Of a stretch of 49,217 nt of DNA, positions 28,239 to 37,397 are shown piece by piece (position 1 is the stretch's first letter; each line of letters begins with the position of its first letter). The notes beneath the pieces are model-generated. The model made no database searches and was not told where the DNA came from. It worked only from the letters and a program-made list of their open reading frames with translations. This DNA comes from JANRIC01 sp033765345. Its GTDB lineage: Bacteria; Bacteroidota; Bacteroidia; Cytophagales; Microscillaceae. Location of the stretch: the NCBI GenBank assembly GCA_033765345.1, contig JANRIC010000235.1:1-49217 (forward strand), written 5' to 3'. The position numbers and the translations under genes were made by a program.

Positions 28239-28576
28239 ATTTTAGTCAGTGTTTTTTTGAAGCGGGAAGACAAATTTCCGAAAAAAAACTTACAATCAAA
28301 AAGAATTTAATGGATGAAAGCCCTGTTTTTTGCTAAGTGCCTGAAACTCTTTAAGAAATTTTTTTTATCTTTAAATACCAAATATTATTTTTTAAATTAA
28401 AGATAAATCGTACCATTCAAAAAGAAATCAATATTTTTTTTGATAATTTATCAAACTTTTCTTTCATAAAGCAAAATTCTACATCTGACTGGTAGGTATC
28501 ACTCCCAGAGTAGCAGATATACTTTTGCAGTTTGTTAGCAGTTTTTGAATTTACTGATTTTCAGGTGAAAATAAAA
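28239..28576. other. AT-rich dnaA upstream region
   Basis: A spacer of about 340 bp that must contain the dnaA promoter. It has long A/T tracts and a 17-bp palindrome TTTGATAATTTATCAAA at 28439-28455 (8-bp arms, one central base), which could be an operator or a duplex-unwinding site. No DnaA box close to TTATCCACA is present. Confidence 0.35.
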
Positions 28577-28612
28577 GCTCAAAAGACTCTGCTTCCGCTA
28601 AGTCTTTTGAGC
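28577..28612 (-). terminator. intrinsic terminator of yidC
   Basis: A perfect 12-bp stem GCTCAAAAGACT/AGTCTTTTGAGC (28577-28588 with 28601-28612) has a 12-nt loop. On the minus strand it is followed by TTTTATTTT. It lies 50 bp beyond the yidC stop. The right flank (CTTTTGCTCTTATTT) makes it partly bidirectional. Confidence 0.8.
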
Positions 28613-28662
28613 CTTTTGCTCTTATTTAACCCTTTTCAGGTTGGGTTTATTATTTTATATTA

Positions 28663-30678
28663 TTATTTTTTTTTCTGGGCGGCTTTTTTCTTTTCTTCTT
28701 CGGCTCGTTCTCTGGCTTTTTTCTGAGCTTCTTCCAGTTTTAGCATCCAGCTTGATTTTTTGGCAGTACCTGCTTTATTTTTCTTTTTATAATCTTCAAA
28801 TTTGGCTTTGATCTTATCTTCATCAATCAGGAATTTTTTGAAAAAACTTTGCTGACCGATACTGACCACATTTTGAATCAGGTAATAAAAACTCAAACCG
28901 GAAGGATATGAGTTGAGTACAAACATAAACACGATCGGAAAGATATAGCCCATGTATTTGATCGGCCCTTGCATCGCTGCATTGGACGACTGTAGCTGGG
29001 TATTGAAATAAGTAAGCGCGATAGTAGAAATTGTCATCAGCAAAGTAAACAAACTGATGTGCTGCCCATAGCCGGGTATATTAAAAGGTAGATTCAAAAT
29101 AGAATCAAAAGTAGACAAATCGTGTGCCCACAAAAAGCTTTGTTGCCTCAGTTCAATCGCATTGGGAAAGAAAATAAATAGTGCCAGAAGAATTGGCATT
29201 TGTAAGAGTAAGGGCAAACAGCCGCTCATAGGGGCAAGTGGACTGGTACCCATTTCTCCATAGAGGCGCATTTGTTCTTGTTGTACTTTCTGAGCATCTT
29301 CAGAACCCATCGCAAAATGGGAGGCATAAAGTTTTTTCTTTTCTTTAAGCAATTGCGCTTCTTCTTCTTCGTTGAGGGTAGGTTTGTTTAGATTGAGGTC
29401 TTTTTTAAGCTTATCAATCTCCTTTTTGATCAGAGTATCTCTGAATTTGTTTAATTCAGGCTCAAGCAATTCATTCAAAACCCGCATTTTAGCCATAGAC
29501 TTGTAAGAGCTGAAAGTCAAGGGCAGTAGGAAGGTTTTGATAATAATTACCATAAGGATGATCAATATACCATAATTACTGATGTATAAGGCAAGAAAAT
29601 TAAACAAAGGAATGATCAAAAATTGTGAAACCCAGGCAAATAAAGCCCAACCCAGGTGGATATTTTTATCAAATTTGTATACATCCAGTTTTCTCATTTC
29701 CTGGTAGCGATTCGGTCCGAAGTACAACATATAAGCTCCTTTGCCTTGTTGGATATCTCTCAGGGAAAGATACATAAAGGCCTGAGCAATTTTGACCGTG
29801 GAGGAATCAGCCAGGTCTGTATTCTTGATAAGAAGGGCGTTTTGAATATTTTTATTTTTTGCAATAAAAGCTGAACTAAAAAATCTTTGTTTAAAACTAA
29901 CCCAGTGTATGGATTCTTTGAGCTCGGTTTCTTCTTGATTATCGGAGGGCCAACTGAGATAATTAAAACTGCCGTCTGCTTGGGTATAATTGATTGTTGC
30001 ATAATAGCGGCTGTAATATAAATCGGATTCAACTCTTTTCATGCGATTAAACCAGTACAGCTGCGCATTCTTTTTGAGGTTAAGCGACTTATCTAAGCCT
30101 TTGATTTTCAAATCATAGTCTATTGCATATCCACTGCCTTTGAGGGTATAGGTGTGTTCTATATAGCTGTTGGGGCTTAAAGCCGCTTTAAATTTAATGA
30201 CAGCAGACTGCCCTTTTTTTACTTGGATATCTTGGGCATCAGTTTGATAATGTAGCTGGTACAAATCTATCTTTTTGCCTTCGGATGACTCAACTTCCAA
30301 GTTTTGGGTATAGGATTTTTCGTCAATAAGAATCAGAGGTTTCTGATCAGAAGTTTTGTATTTTTTTAATAATACTTGTTTGACAATACCGCCCTGACTG
30401 CTGAAAATAACCCGAATATCTTCATTTTCAAGGGTTATATCTTTGGTTTCGCCCTGCATAAGTTTGGCAAATTTACCCAGATTTTTCTCCATTTCCTTTT
30501 TATCGGCAGGACTGGGAGTGGTTTGGTTTGCTTTCAAGGTGGGGCGACTTTCACCAGGGAGTTGTTTTTCTTTGCCTGCGACCGGAGCATTCTTGGAAGG
30601 TTCCGGGCCGAAAAACTGTAGGTATAAACTGATTATCAAAAAGATAAGCAGTAATCCCAATACTTGATTTCTATCCAT
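28663..30678 (-). CDS. yidC: membrane protein insertase YidC
   Basis: 671 residues. An N-terminal TM (about 3-22, VLGLLLIFLIISLYLQFFG) leads into a large periplasmic beta-supersandwich domain (about 75-340, with SYIEHTYTLKGSGYAIDYDLKIKG). The conserved insertase core follows with ALFAWVSQFLIIPLFNFLAL, YGILIILMVIIIKTFLLPLTFSSYKSMAKM, SPLAPMSGCLPLLLQMPILLALFIFF and the last TMs near FPIVFMFVLNSYPSGLSFYYLIQN. The C-terminus is strongly basic (KKAQKKARERAEEEKKKAAQKKK), as in ribosome-binding YidC. It inserts proteins into the inner membrane with or without SecYEG. It lies downstream of pyrG on the same strand with element B between them. Confidence 0.97.
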   Translation of the reverse strand: MDRNQVLGLLLIFLIISLYLQFFGPEPSKNAPVAGKEKQLPGESRPTLKANQTTPSPADKKEMEKNLGKFAKLMQGETKDITLENEDIRVIFSSQGGIVKQVLLKKYKTSDQKPLILIDEKSYTQNLEVESSEGKKIDLYQLHYQTDAQDIQVKKGQSAVIKFKAALSPNSYIEHTYTLKGSGYAIDYDLKIKGLDKSLNLKKNAQLYWFNRMKRVESDLYYSRYYATINYTQADGSFNYLSWPSDNQEETELKESIHWVSFKQRFFSSAFIAKNKNIQNALLIKNTDLADSSTVKIAQAFMYLSLRDIQQGKGAYMLYFGPNRYQEMRKLDVYKFDKNIHLGWALFAWVSQFLIIPLFNFLALYISNYGILIILMVIIIKTFLLPLTFSSYKSMAKMRVLNELLEPELNKFRDTLIKKEIDKLKKDLNLNKPTLNEEEEAQLLKEKKKLYASHFAMGSEDAQKVQQEQMRLYGEMGTSPLAPMSGCLPLLLQMPILLALFIFFPNAIELRQQSFLWAHDLSTFDSILNLPFNIPGYGQHISLFTLLMTISTIALTYFNTQLQSSNAAMQGPIKYMGYIFPIVFMFVLNSYPSGLSFYYLIQNVVSIGQQSFFKKFLIDEDKIKAKFEDYKKKNKAGTAKKSSWMLKLEEAQKKARERAEEEKKKAAQKKK

Positions 30679-30746
30679 ATTCTCTTTTTTCTACTTGATC
30701 AACTTCTCGTTTAATGAGTAGAATGATAATTTTTAATTAAACAATG

Positions 30747-30848
30747 TATACCCAGATTAAATTAATTTTTAAGATTTTAAGATTGATTAACCTGATTTTA
30801 AAGGATTTACTCTCTTAAATTTCGGAAAACCACTTTGGTCTGCGTATA
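30747..30848 (+). repeat. TATAC element, copy B (short form)
   Basis: 102 bp. It starts TATACCCAGATTAAATTAAT and ends CGGAAAACCACTTTGGTC followed by TGCGTATA. It keeps the ends but has many internal substitutions relative to the copy at 39819. It occupies more than half of the 194-bp pyrG-yidC spacer and so may affect readthrough from pyrG. Confidence 0.75.
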
Positions 30849-30872
30849 TAAGTGCAAAGATATTTATTTTTA

Positions 30873-32507
30873 TTACTTGATTGTCAAATTTTTCTCTGAA
30901 TTAGCCAACACAGCCCCCACAAAACTGACAAATAAAGGATGGGGATTCATCACCGTGCTTTTTAATTCGGGGTGAAACTGTGTACCCACAAACCAGGGAT
31001 GCCCTTTGAGTTCAATAATTTCTACCAGACCTGAACCCGGATTAAACCCTGCACTCATCATACCGTGCTGCTCAAAAGTATCCAAATAACGGTTATTAAA
31101 CTCATATCGGTGGCGATGACGCTCCGAGATTTGACGAGTTCCATACGCTTGTACCACGAACGAATCTGCTATTAATTCGCAGGGATAAGCACCCAAACGC
31201 ATCGTGCCGCCCATTTGCTTAAGATTGACCTGATCTTCCATCAGATCGATCACCGGATGAGGTGTATCAGGGTTGATTTCGGTAGAAGCAGCTTCCAGAA
31301 GCCCCAATACATTACGAGCAAATTCTACACAGGCGCATTGCATCCCCAGACAAATTCCAAAAAAAGGCACTTTGTTTTCTCGGGCATATCGAATCGCATT
31401 GATTTTGCCTTCAATACCCCGCTCTCCAAATCCGGGAGCTACCAGGATTCCATCGAGACCTTCGAGCAAAGATTCTACCTTGTCTTCATCTACTTCCAGC
31501 TTTTCAGAATGAATCCACTCGATATTTACTTTGCAATCGTGTACAGTACCAGCGTGTATAAAAGATTCAGCGATAGATTTATACGCATCGTGTAGCTCTA
31601 CGTATTTACCTACCAATCCCACGGTTACTTCTTTTTGGGGATGAATAATTTTGTTTACGACAAGTGTCCAGGCCTCCATATCGGGTGCATCCCCAATGGG
31701 CAGATTTAATTTTTGAAGAACCCGTTCATCGAGCTTTTCTTTTTGCATCAATAAGGGTACGTGGTAGATCGTTTCGGCATCCAATGCTTCAATAACCGAA
31801 TCATAACTCACATTGCAAAATAACGATAACTTTCGACGAATATCCTCGGGGATAGAATACTCCGAGCGGCAAATTAAAATATCAGGCTGAATTCCTGCTT
31901 CTGAAAGTTGTTTGACAGAATGCTGAGAAGGTTTGGTTTTGAGTTCACCCGCAGATTTAAGATAAGGAATCAAGGTCAGATGCAGGACGATCGCATTCCC
32001 TGAACCAAGCACCCATTTAATCTGGCGAACCGCCTCAATAAAAGGCAAGGATTCAATATCCCCCACACAGCCTCCTATTTCTGTAATTACAATATCGTAT
32101 TCGTTATTTTCATCCAGCAATAGAAAATTGCGCTTGATTTCATCCGTGATATGCGGAATGACCTGTACGGTTTTACCCAGATAAGCTCCTTCGCGCTCTT
32201 TCATGATGACATTATAATAAATTCTACCGGTGGTTACGTTGTTTGCCTGTGAGGTAGGGACGTTCAAAAATCGCTCATAATGCCCCAAATCCAGATCGGT
32301 TTCTGCACCGTCATTGGTCACATAACATTCCCCGTGTTCATAAGGATTGAGTGTACCTGGATCGATATTGATATAAGGGTCAAATTTTTGAATAGTTACT
32401 GATAATCCTCTAGCCTGAAGTAGTTTTGCCAAAGAAGAAGCAATAATCCCTTTACCCAAAGAGGAGGTCACTCCACCGGTCACAAATATATGTTTTGAAG
32501 AAGCCAT
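30873..32507 (-). CDS. pyrG: CTP synthase
   Basis: 544 residues, the usual length. The synthetase domain has FVTGGVTSSLGKGIIASSLA (about 8-27), KFDPYINIDPGTLNPYEHGE and DLDLGHYERF. The glutamine amidotransferase domain from about 290 has GICLGMQCACVEFARN (catalytic Cys in ICLGMQ), and RHRHRYEFNN with FHPELKSTV near the C-terminus. It makes CTP from UTP, ATP and glutamine. The upstream region faces the PorP/SprF promoter, so 32508-32603 is a divergent promoter region; on the minus strand TAACTTTA near 32541 resembles a -7 element. Confidence 0.97.
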   Translation of the reverse strand: MASSKHIFVTGGVTSSLGKGIIASSLAKLLQARGLSVTIQKFDPYINIDPGTLNPYEHGECYVTNDGAETDLDLGHYERFLNVPTSQANNVTTGRIYYNVIMKEREGAYLGKTVQVIPHITDEIKRNFLLLDENNEYDIVITEIGGCVGDIESLPFIEAVRQIKWVLGSGNAIVLHLTLIPYLKSAGELKTKPSQHSVKQLSEAGIQPDILICRSEYSIPEDIRRKLSLFCNVSYDSVIEALDAETIYHVPLLMQKEKLDERVLQKLNLPIGDAPDMEAWTLVVNKIIHPQKEVTVGLVGKYVELHDAYKSIAESFIHAGTVHDCKVNIEWIHSEKLEVDEDKVESLLEGLDGILVAPGFGERGIEGKINAIRYARENKVPFFGICLGMQCACVEFARNVLGLLEAASTEINPDTPHPVIDLMEDQVNLKQMGGTMRLGAYPCELIADSFVVQAYGTRQISERHRHRYEFNNRYLDTFEQHGMMSAGFNPGSGLVEIIELKGHPWFVGTQFHPELKSTVMNPHPLFVSFVGAVLANSEKNLTIK

Positions 32508-32581
32508 AAGTGTTTCTGAATTCTAATGATACTTATGGAATGTAAAGTTAGCACTTTCCTGGTAATTTTTAAAAATTAAAA

Positions 32582-32589
32582 TACTTTTG
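32582..32589 (+). promoter_or_regulatory. -7 element TACTTTTG upstream of porP/sprF-like gene
   Basis: An exact match to TAnnTTTG, only 14 bp before the first ATG at 32604, so transcription would begin about 8 bp before that ATG. This implies an almost leaderless mRNA or a true start further in (for example a TTG just before the signal peptide). No good TTG -33 element is at the usual distance. Confidence 0.35.
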
Positions 32590-32603
32590 CGATAAGAATC
32601 GTT

Positions 32604-33698
32604 ATGATACCGAAGCGGAAGCCACATTTTAATCAGAATTACCACACAGGAATCCAGAAGATTTTGAAAGCTATTTGTAAATACAGACTTGTTTTGAGTG
32701 GAATTGTAAGTTGGATCACCCTAAGTTTTATGGGTGTAAAGGCCCAAGACCCTCATTTTTCACAGTTTTATGCTGCTTCTTTATCCGTAAATCCTGCTTT
32801 TACTGGCACGGAGAGTTATGAAGGGCGTTTTACATTGAATTATCGTAGCCAATGGCCCAAACTTTCTGGTGAATTTGTAACCTATCAAGTCAACTACGAC
32901 CATCAGTTATTCCCTTCGCGCAATAGTTTGGGGTTTTATGCCAATCTTGACCAAGCTGGGTCGGCGGGTATTCGCTCTGTCAACTTAAATGTGTTGTATG
33001 CTTATACGCTCCCACTGAGTGAGCTTTTGACCGTCAAAGCTGGAATGCAACTGGGCTATGGAAATCGCAACCTGGATTATTATAAACTCGTTTTCGGGGA
33101 TCAACTGAGTAACTTTGGAGCTACTGGTTCGCCCTCAGCCGAGCCGAATCAGGGCAGCCGAAGCATCAGTTATATAGATGTAGGAGTGGGTTTTTTGGCG
33201 TATACCAAGAATTTCTGGTTGGGTATATCTGGGCATCACCTCAATCAACCCAATCAATCTTTGGGTGAGATTCCCGAAAAACTTCCGGTGCGTTGGTCTA
33301 TCCATACAGGGTATAAATTTGCTTTTTATCGTCCGGGCGAAAACCGCAATAAGGATTATTCTATGGCCTTGAACCCTGCGATTTATTACAGTCAGCAAGG
33401 TGCCTTCAAACAATTGGATGCTGGAGCCAATTTTTATATTGACCCGATTATACTGGGCGTATGGTATCGTGGGCTTCCGATTCAAAAATCGGTTGAGGGA
33501 GCATTGGTGGGTTCTTTTGGGTTCAAGTACAAAAGCTTCAAATTCGTGTATGGGTATGATATGCCGCTTGGCAAATTTGCGGCTGTTACTGGAGGGGCAC
33601 ACGAATTTTCTATTTTTGTATTTGTGGGCGATGAAATCAAAAGTATCAAAAGCCGCAGAAGAAGCCGCTTTCCGGCTTTCCCTTCTTTGATGCATTAG
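32604..33698 (+). CDS. PorP/SprF family type IX secretion system membrane protein
   Basis: 364 residues. The family start of the mature protein is clear: AQDPHFSQFYAASLSVNPAFTG (about 47-68), followed by strands GRFTLNYRSQWPKLSG, LGFYANLDQAGSAGIRS, LKAGMQLGY-like segments and, at the end, FKFVYGYDMPLGKFAAVTGG and HEFSIFVF. PorP/SprF proteins are outer-membrane barrels that anchor T9SS substrates with type B sorting domains, usually encoded next to a giant adhesin. No such adhesin is adjacent here. The first 25 residues are unusually long and hydrophilic ahead of the hydrophobic core, so the true start could be internal. It converges on the siaB-like gene. Confidence 0.88.
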   Translation: MIPKRKPHFNQNYHTGIQKILKAICKYRLVLSGIVSWITLSFMGVKAQDPHFSQFYAASLSVNPAFTGTESYEGRFTLNYRSQWPKLSGEFVTYQVNYDHQLFPSRNSLGFYANLDQAGSAGIRSVNLNVLYAYTLPLSELLTVKAGMQLGYGNRNLDYYKLVFGDQLSNFGATGSPSAEPNQGSRSISYIDVGVGFLAYTKNFWLGISGHHLNQPNQSLGEIPEKLPVRWSIHTGYKFAFYRPGENRNKDYSMALNPAIYYSQQGAFKQLDAGANFYIDPIILGVWYRGLPIQKSVEGALVGSFGFKYKSFKFVYGYDMPLGKFAAVTGGAHEFSIFVFVGDEIKSIKSRRRSRFPAFPSLMH

Positions 33699-33768
33699 TG
33701 TTTATTCAATAGTCCTTTGTCTCTTAGGTGATGTACTCCATTTAAAGTTTGAAAAGACACTGGCTTGA

Positions 33769-34362
33769 TCAGATATTTTGCCGATTATTTTCAGGGTAAG
33801 TAATGATTGGAACCATCTCAGATTCATTGATTTTGATGGTGAGCGAAAAGATGGAGTGTCCTTCATCAATCTTACGATGTGTAAAATAAATAGGGTTGCG
33901 AGAAGTAAGTGCCACCTGAATAAGTCCAATCCCTGCGCCTTTACTCCTTTCTTTGGGTGGGGCTTTGCGCTGTTCACGCTTGTAATCTCTCAGGTTTTTA
34001 CGATCCAGGGTATTGATAAAATCACAACTATCGTACAGCGTATTTAGGAATTCATTCTCAATCAAATTTCCGCAGCAAAGATAATAATCATTATTATCCT
34101 GAATCAGATAAATAATCCCTACACTATCTTGGCAGTGTTGTGAAATAATTTTTTCGGCGGAGTAATACAGAATATTTTGGGCAAGTTCCATGTAAATGGC
34201 AAATATTCGCCTAAAAATCAAAGGATTATCCTTAAACTGATCACGAATAAATTTGCTAATATCTCTTAATACGATGCTTGAGATAGGCCCGCGATAGTAA
34301 AAGATTATGTTAGGTTGATTAAATATCGAGTACCACTCAAAAATCGTATATTTTTCTCCCAT
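33769..34362 (-). CDS. SiaB family protein kinase (GHKL-like, DUF6272)
   Basis: 197 residues. The N-terminus resembles SiaB/DUF6272: FNQPNIIFYYRGPISSIVLRDISK. The ATP-binding half has an N-box-like MELAQNILYYSAEK (about 57-70) and a G-box KGAGIGLIQVAL (about 140-151), as in GHKL/anti-sigma-type kinases. SiaB proteins phosphorylate SiaC in a partner-switching module. The SiaC-like protein is encoded at 26168-26776, but SiaA (PP2C phosphatase) and SiaD (diguanylate cyclase) are not in this window. It is transcribed from a divergent region shared with the SGNH genes at 34653. Confidence 0.8.
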   Translation of the reverse strand: MGEKYTIFEWYSIFNQPNIIFYYRGPISSIVLRDISKFIRDQFKDNPLIFRRIFAIYMELAQNILYYSAEKIISQHCQDSVGIIYLIQDNNDYYLCCGNLIENEFLNTLYDSCDFINTLDRKNLRDYKREQRKAPPKERSKGAGIGLIQVALTSRNPIYFTHRKIDEGHSIFSLTIKINESEMVPIITYPENNRQNI

Positions 34363-34652
34363 GAAGTCTCAGAAAACATAAGTCCGACTTAACCTTTAAT
34401 TGTAGAAAAAACCAGACCAAAATACATTTTTTTTCAAAATATTCTTACATAAACAACTTATGGGGATAATTTTGTATAAAAAGTTGAATTCTCTTAAAAG
34501 TTTTATTTTTCAGTTGAAAAAATATTTTTATCATTGCATACAAGAATGTTTTTGGTAAAGCCCTGACATCAATATATTCTTCCAAGCTTACACGGAAACT
34601 TATCAGAAATTCGTTATCAAACTAATAATATAAACACACTTGGGATTTATTC

Positions 34653-36113
34653 ATGGTTAGACCTACAAAAACTTTAGTTTTGTTGATTTATATTGGCCTG
34701 ATGCTAGGGATTCTCTTATTATTACCTGATGAGATTCCGCTGATGATCAATCAGAGCCTCAAAATCCCTAAGATGAGTGCTATTTTCACTCAAAAAGCCC
34801 CTCAAAACGCTGATATTAGCCACCTCGTCCAAGAATTCGGCAAATCTGATTCGGAAAAAAATAAAAATATTGTAAAAAAAACCGATCGGAAAAATAAAAA
34901 ATTCAAATCACAAATCATAGATACCCTTTCACTCAATCCTGAGCTGAGAATCCAGTATCCCGAAAATCAGGAAGAACTACTTCATGGTTTTTTTGAATCC
35001 TTACAGTATTTAGAAGAAAATCAAGATACCCTGATTCGGGTCGTTCATTTTGGAGATTCGCAATTGGAAGGTGATCGGATTACGGCTTTTCTCAGAGAAA
35101 AATTTCAAGAAGAGTTCGGGGGTTGTGGAGTAGGTACTGCCAATCTAGTAGACAAACTCCAAAGTAAAACCTCTATTGTGCAGACTGCCTCTGCTTCTTG
35201 GGTGCAGCAGGTTGTTTATGGGCCACAATATCGCAAAGCTAATCCCAATTATTATGGTATTTTGGGGGATGTACACCGTTTTGCAGTACCTGCGAAGCCT
35301 CAATGGAGCAAAGCTACGGTCACTTACATCAAATCTCCGTATGCAACTCCTACACAACAAAAAGTTGAAAATCTTAAGATATTCTACAGAAACCCGGATG
35401 CACCGTTTGAGCTGACCGTTAATACGCCACAAGGGCAGGAATTAAAACAAAAAATAGATATTTCAGAACAATTTTCTGTCTATACGCATTCTTTATCAAC
35501 TCCCTTTGAGCGGGTAGAAATCGGTTTTGCCACAGGGAGCAAAAGCCCAGAGATTTATGGAGTGGCACTGGATTGTAAGCGTGGTATTACTTTTGATAAT
35601 GTGCCTTTGAGGGGAAGCTCCGGAGTTGAATTCAGCCGATTTAATAAAGCACATTTAAAGAGGCAGTTAGAATTGCTTAACGTAAAGCTTCTCATCTTGC
35701 AATTTGGAGTAAACATTGTGCCGAATCCACAGCCTGACTATACGTTTTATGAAAATATGTTCTACAATGAGCTGACATACTTAAAGAGCCTGATGCCCGA
35801 TCTAAGTATATTGGTAGTGGGAGTTTCGGATATGTCGCGCAATGTGACGGGCAATTACGAGTCATACCCCAATATTGAAAAAATACGAAATGCCCAGAAA
35901 AAGGCTGCTTTTCGGGCAAATTGTGCCTTTTGGGATTTGTACGAGGCTATGGGAGGCAAAAACTCGATGCCTAGTTGGGTATTTGCCAAACCAGAGGCAC
36001 TAGCAAATAAGGATTTTACTCATTTTACGTCAAAAGGTGCTTCTATTGTGTCGGAAATGCTATATAAAGCTTTACTAACGGAATACAAACGGTTCAATGA
36101 ATATTATAATTAA
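34653..36113 (+). CDS. SGNH/GDSL hydrolase-like membrane-anchored protein (first of a pair)
   Basis: 486 residues. An N-terminal TM (about 8-25, LVLLIYIGLMLGILLLLP) anchors a periplasmic body; a basic linker precedes the catalytic domain. Block I is VVHFGDSQLEGDR (GDSQ at 134-137, nucleophile Ser136), block III is LILQFGVNIVP, and block V is DFTHFTSKG (Asp454, His457). This is the GDSL/SGNH fold with family variants; acetylxylan- or alginate/peptidoglycan-type O-acetyl transfer is typical of anchored forms. The next gene overlaps by 17 bp and has the same fold. A possible -7 TAATTTTG lies at 34467-34474. Confidence 0.8.
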   Translation: MVRPTKTLVLLIYIGLMLGILLLLPDEIPLMINQSLKIPKMSAIFTQKAPQNADISHLVQEFGKSDSEKNKNIVKKTDRKNKKFKSQIIDTLSLNPELRIQYPENQEELLHGFFESLQYLEENQDTLIRVVHFGDSQLEGDRITAFLREKFQEEFGGCGVGTANLVDKLQSKTSIVQTASASWVQQVVYGPQYRKANPNYYGILGDVHRFAVPAKPQWSKATVTYIKSPYATPTQQKVENLKIFYRNPDAPFELTVNTPQGQELKQKIDISEQFSVYTHSLSTPFERVEIGFATGSKSPEIYGVALDCKRGITFDNVPLRGSSGVEFSRFNKAHLKRQLELLNVKLLILQFGVNIVPNPQPDYTFYENMFYNELTYLKSLMPDLSILVVGVSDMSRNVTGNYESYPNIEKIRNAQKKAAFRANCAFWDLYEAMGGKNSMPSWVFAKPEALANKDFTHFTSKGASIVSEMLYKALLTEYKRFNEYYN

Positions 36114-37368
36114 CCTCTACATTAGTATCTGGTCTGCACTGGCGATCGGTTATCTGGAGAAAATCCCTAAACCTAAATATACCCTGAACCAGGAGTACAA
36201 GGCCTTTGTTCGGTATGATCAGAACACGATCCTCCTCCCCTATCAGGAAAGCAGTTTTAATGGCTTTCACGTGGCGATGGAAAATCTCATTGCAGGCCGT
36301 CAACAAAAATTAAATGTGGTACACATAGGAGATTCTCATATCCAGGCTGATTATTTTTCGGGTCAGGTGCGTACTCATTTTAATGAAGAAGATTTGTTGG
36401 GAAATGGCGGAAGAGGTTATTTTTTTCCGGCATCTATGGCCAAATCTCAAAATGCATTTAATCTTAAAGTATCTTATGTAGGCAACTGGCAAGGATGTAA
36501 AAATGTGGACTTGCAGCAAAGTTGCTCCTGGGGCTTGGGTGGGATGACCGCCACGTCTTATGATCAAAATGCTCAATTTACCATCGACCCCAATTCACGT
36601 ACTGCCAATAGCTATCCGATTAGCAAGATTAGGATTTATTATCCTGTGGATAATCCCAATTCTTTTTATATCAATTTGATCACCCCTCAAGGCCTTGTAG
36701 CACCGAACCGATTGAATGCTGATGGTTACGCAGAGTTTTATTTGGATGAGCCTCAAAAAAGTGTCACTTTTCAGCTTGAGAAAAAATTTGCACATCAGAA
36801 TGTATTCGTGCTGGAAGGTATTGCACTAAGCAATCATGATGCTGGTGTACAATACCATGCCGTAGGGGTCAATGGGGCTACGGTGTATTCTTTTCTAAAA
36901 GCTCCCAAACTTGAAAAGCATCTCCAAAGCCTAAATCCGAATCTGGTGATCATTTCTTTGGGAACCAATGATGCGTATTCGTCTTATTTTGACGGAGAGG
37001 CTTTTAAGCTGAACTATGCCCGTTTGATTCAACGGATCAAGGCTGCTTGCCCTCAAAGCTCCATTCTGCTCACTACTCCTGCCGATTGTGCCCTTCCGGG
37101 CGGTATTGCAAATCCAAGCAACAAGGCTGCCCGCCAAAAAATCATTGAACTGGCCGAAGAAAGTGATTGTGCTGTCTGGGATCTATTTACGATCATGGGG
37201 GGATTTGGCTCGTCTCAAAAATGGTTCAGTAATCAGCTTTCTGCGGCTGACCGGGTTCATTTCACCAAAAAGGGGTATGATCTTCAGGGCGATTTGCTCT
37301 ATGATGCATTGATTCAGAATTATGCTGAATATTGTCTCCTGAAGGCACAAGCTTCGGATATGCGATAG
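36097..37368 (+). CDS. SGNH/GDSL hydrolase-like protein (second of a pair)
   Basis: 423 residues. A short hydrophobic N-terminus (IIINLYISIWSALAIGYL) may be a signal or anchor. The SGNH blocks are complete: VVHIGDSHIQADYF (GDSH 78-81, Ser80), LVIISLGTNDAYSSYF with GTND, and DRVHFTKKGYDLQGD (Asp385, His388). It overlaps the preceding gene by 17 bp in a different frame, so they are translationally coupled and may act together, perhaps one as a transferase and the other as a hydrolase. Pairs like this often flank an MBOAT O-acyltransferase, but I see none in this window. It converges on the glycosidase gene with 29 bp between the stops and no terminator. Confidence 0.82.
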   Translation: MNIIINLYISIWSALAIGYLEKIPKPKYTLNQEYKAFVRYDQNTILLPYQESSFNGFHVAMENLIAGRQQKLNVVHIGDSHIQADYFSGQVRTHFNEEDLLGNGGRGYFFPASMAKSQNAFNLKVSYVGNWQGCKNVDLQQSCSWGLGGMTATSYDQNAQFTIDPNSRTANSYPISKIRIYYPVDNPNSFYINLITPQGLVAPNRLNADGYAEFYLDEPQKSVTFQLEKKFAHQNVFVLEGIALSNHDAGVQYHAVGVNGATVYSFLKAPKLEKHLQSLNPNLVIISLGTNDAYSSYFDGEAFKLNYARLIQRIKAACPQSSILLTTPADCALPGGIANPSNKAARQKIIELAEESDCAVWDLFTIMGGFGSSQKWFSNQLSAADRVHFTKKGYDLQGDLLYDALIQNYAEYCLLKAQASDMR

Positions 37369-37397
37369 TTTTTCTTCATCCTTTTTAAGTCCAGATT

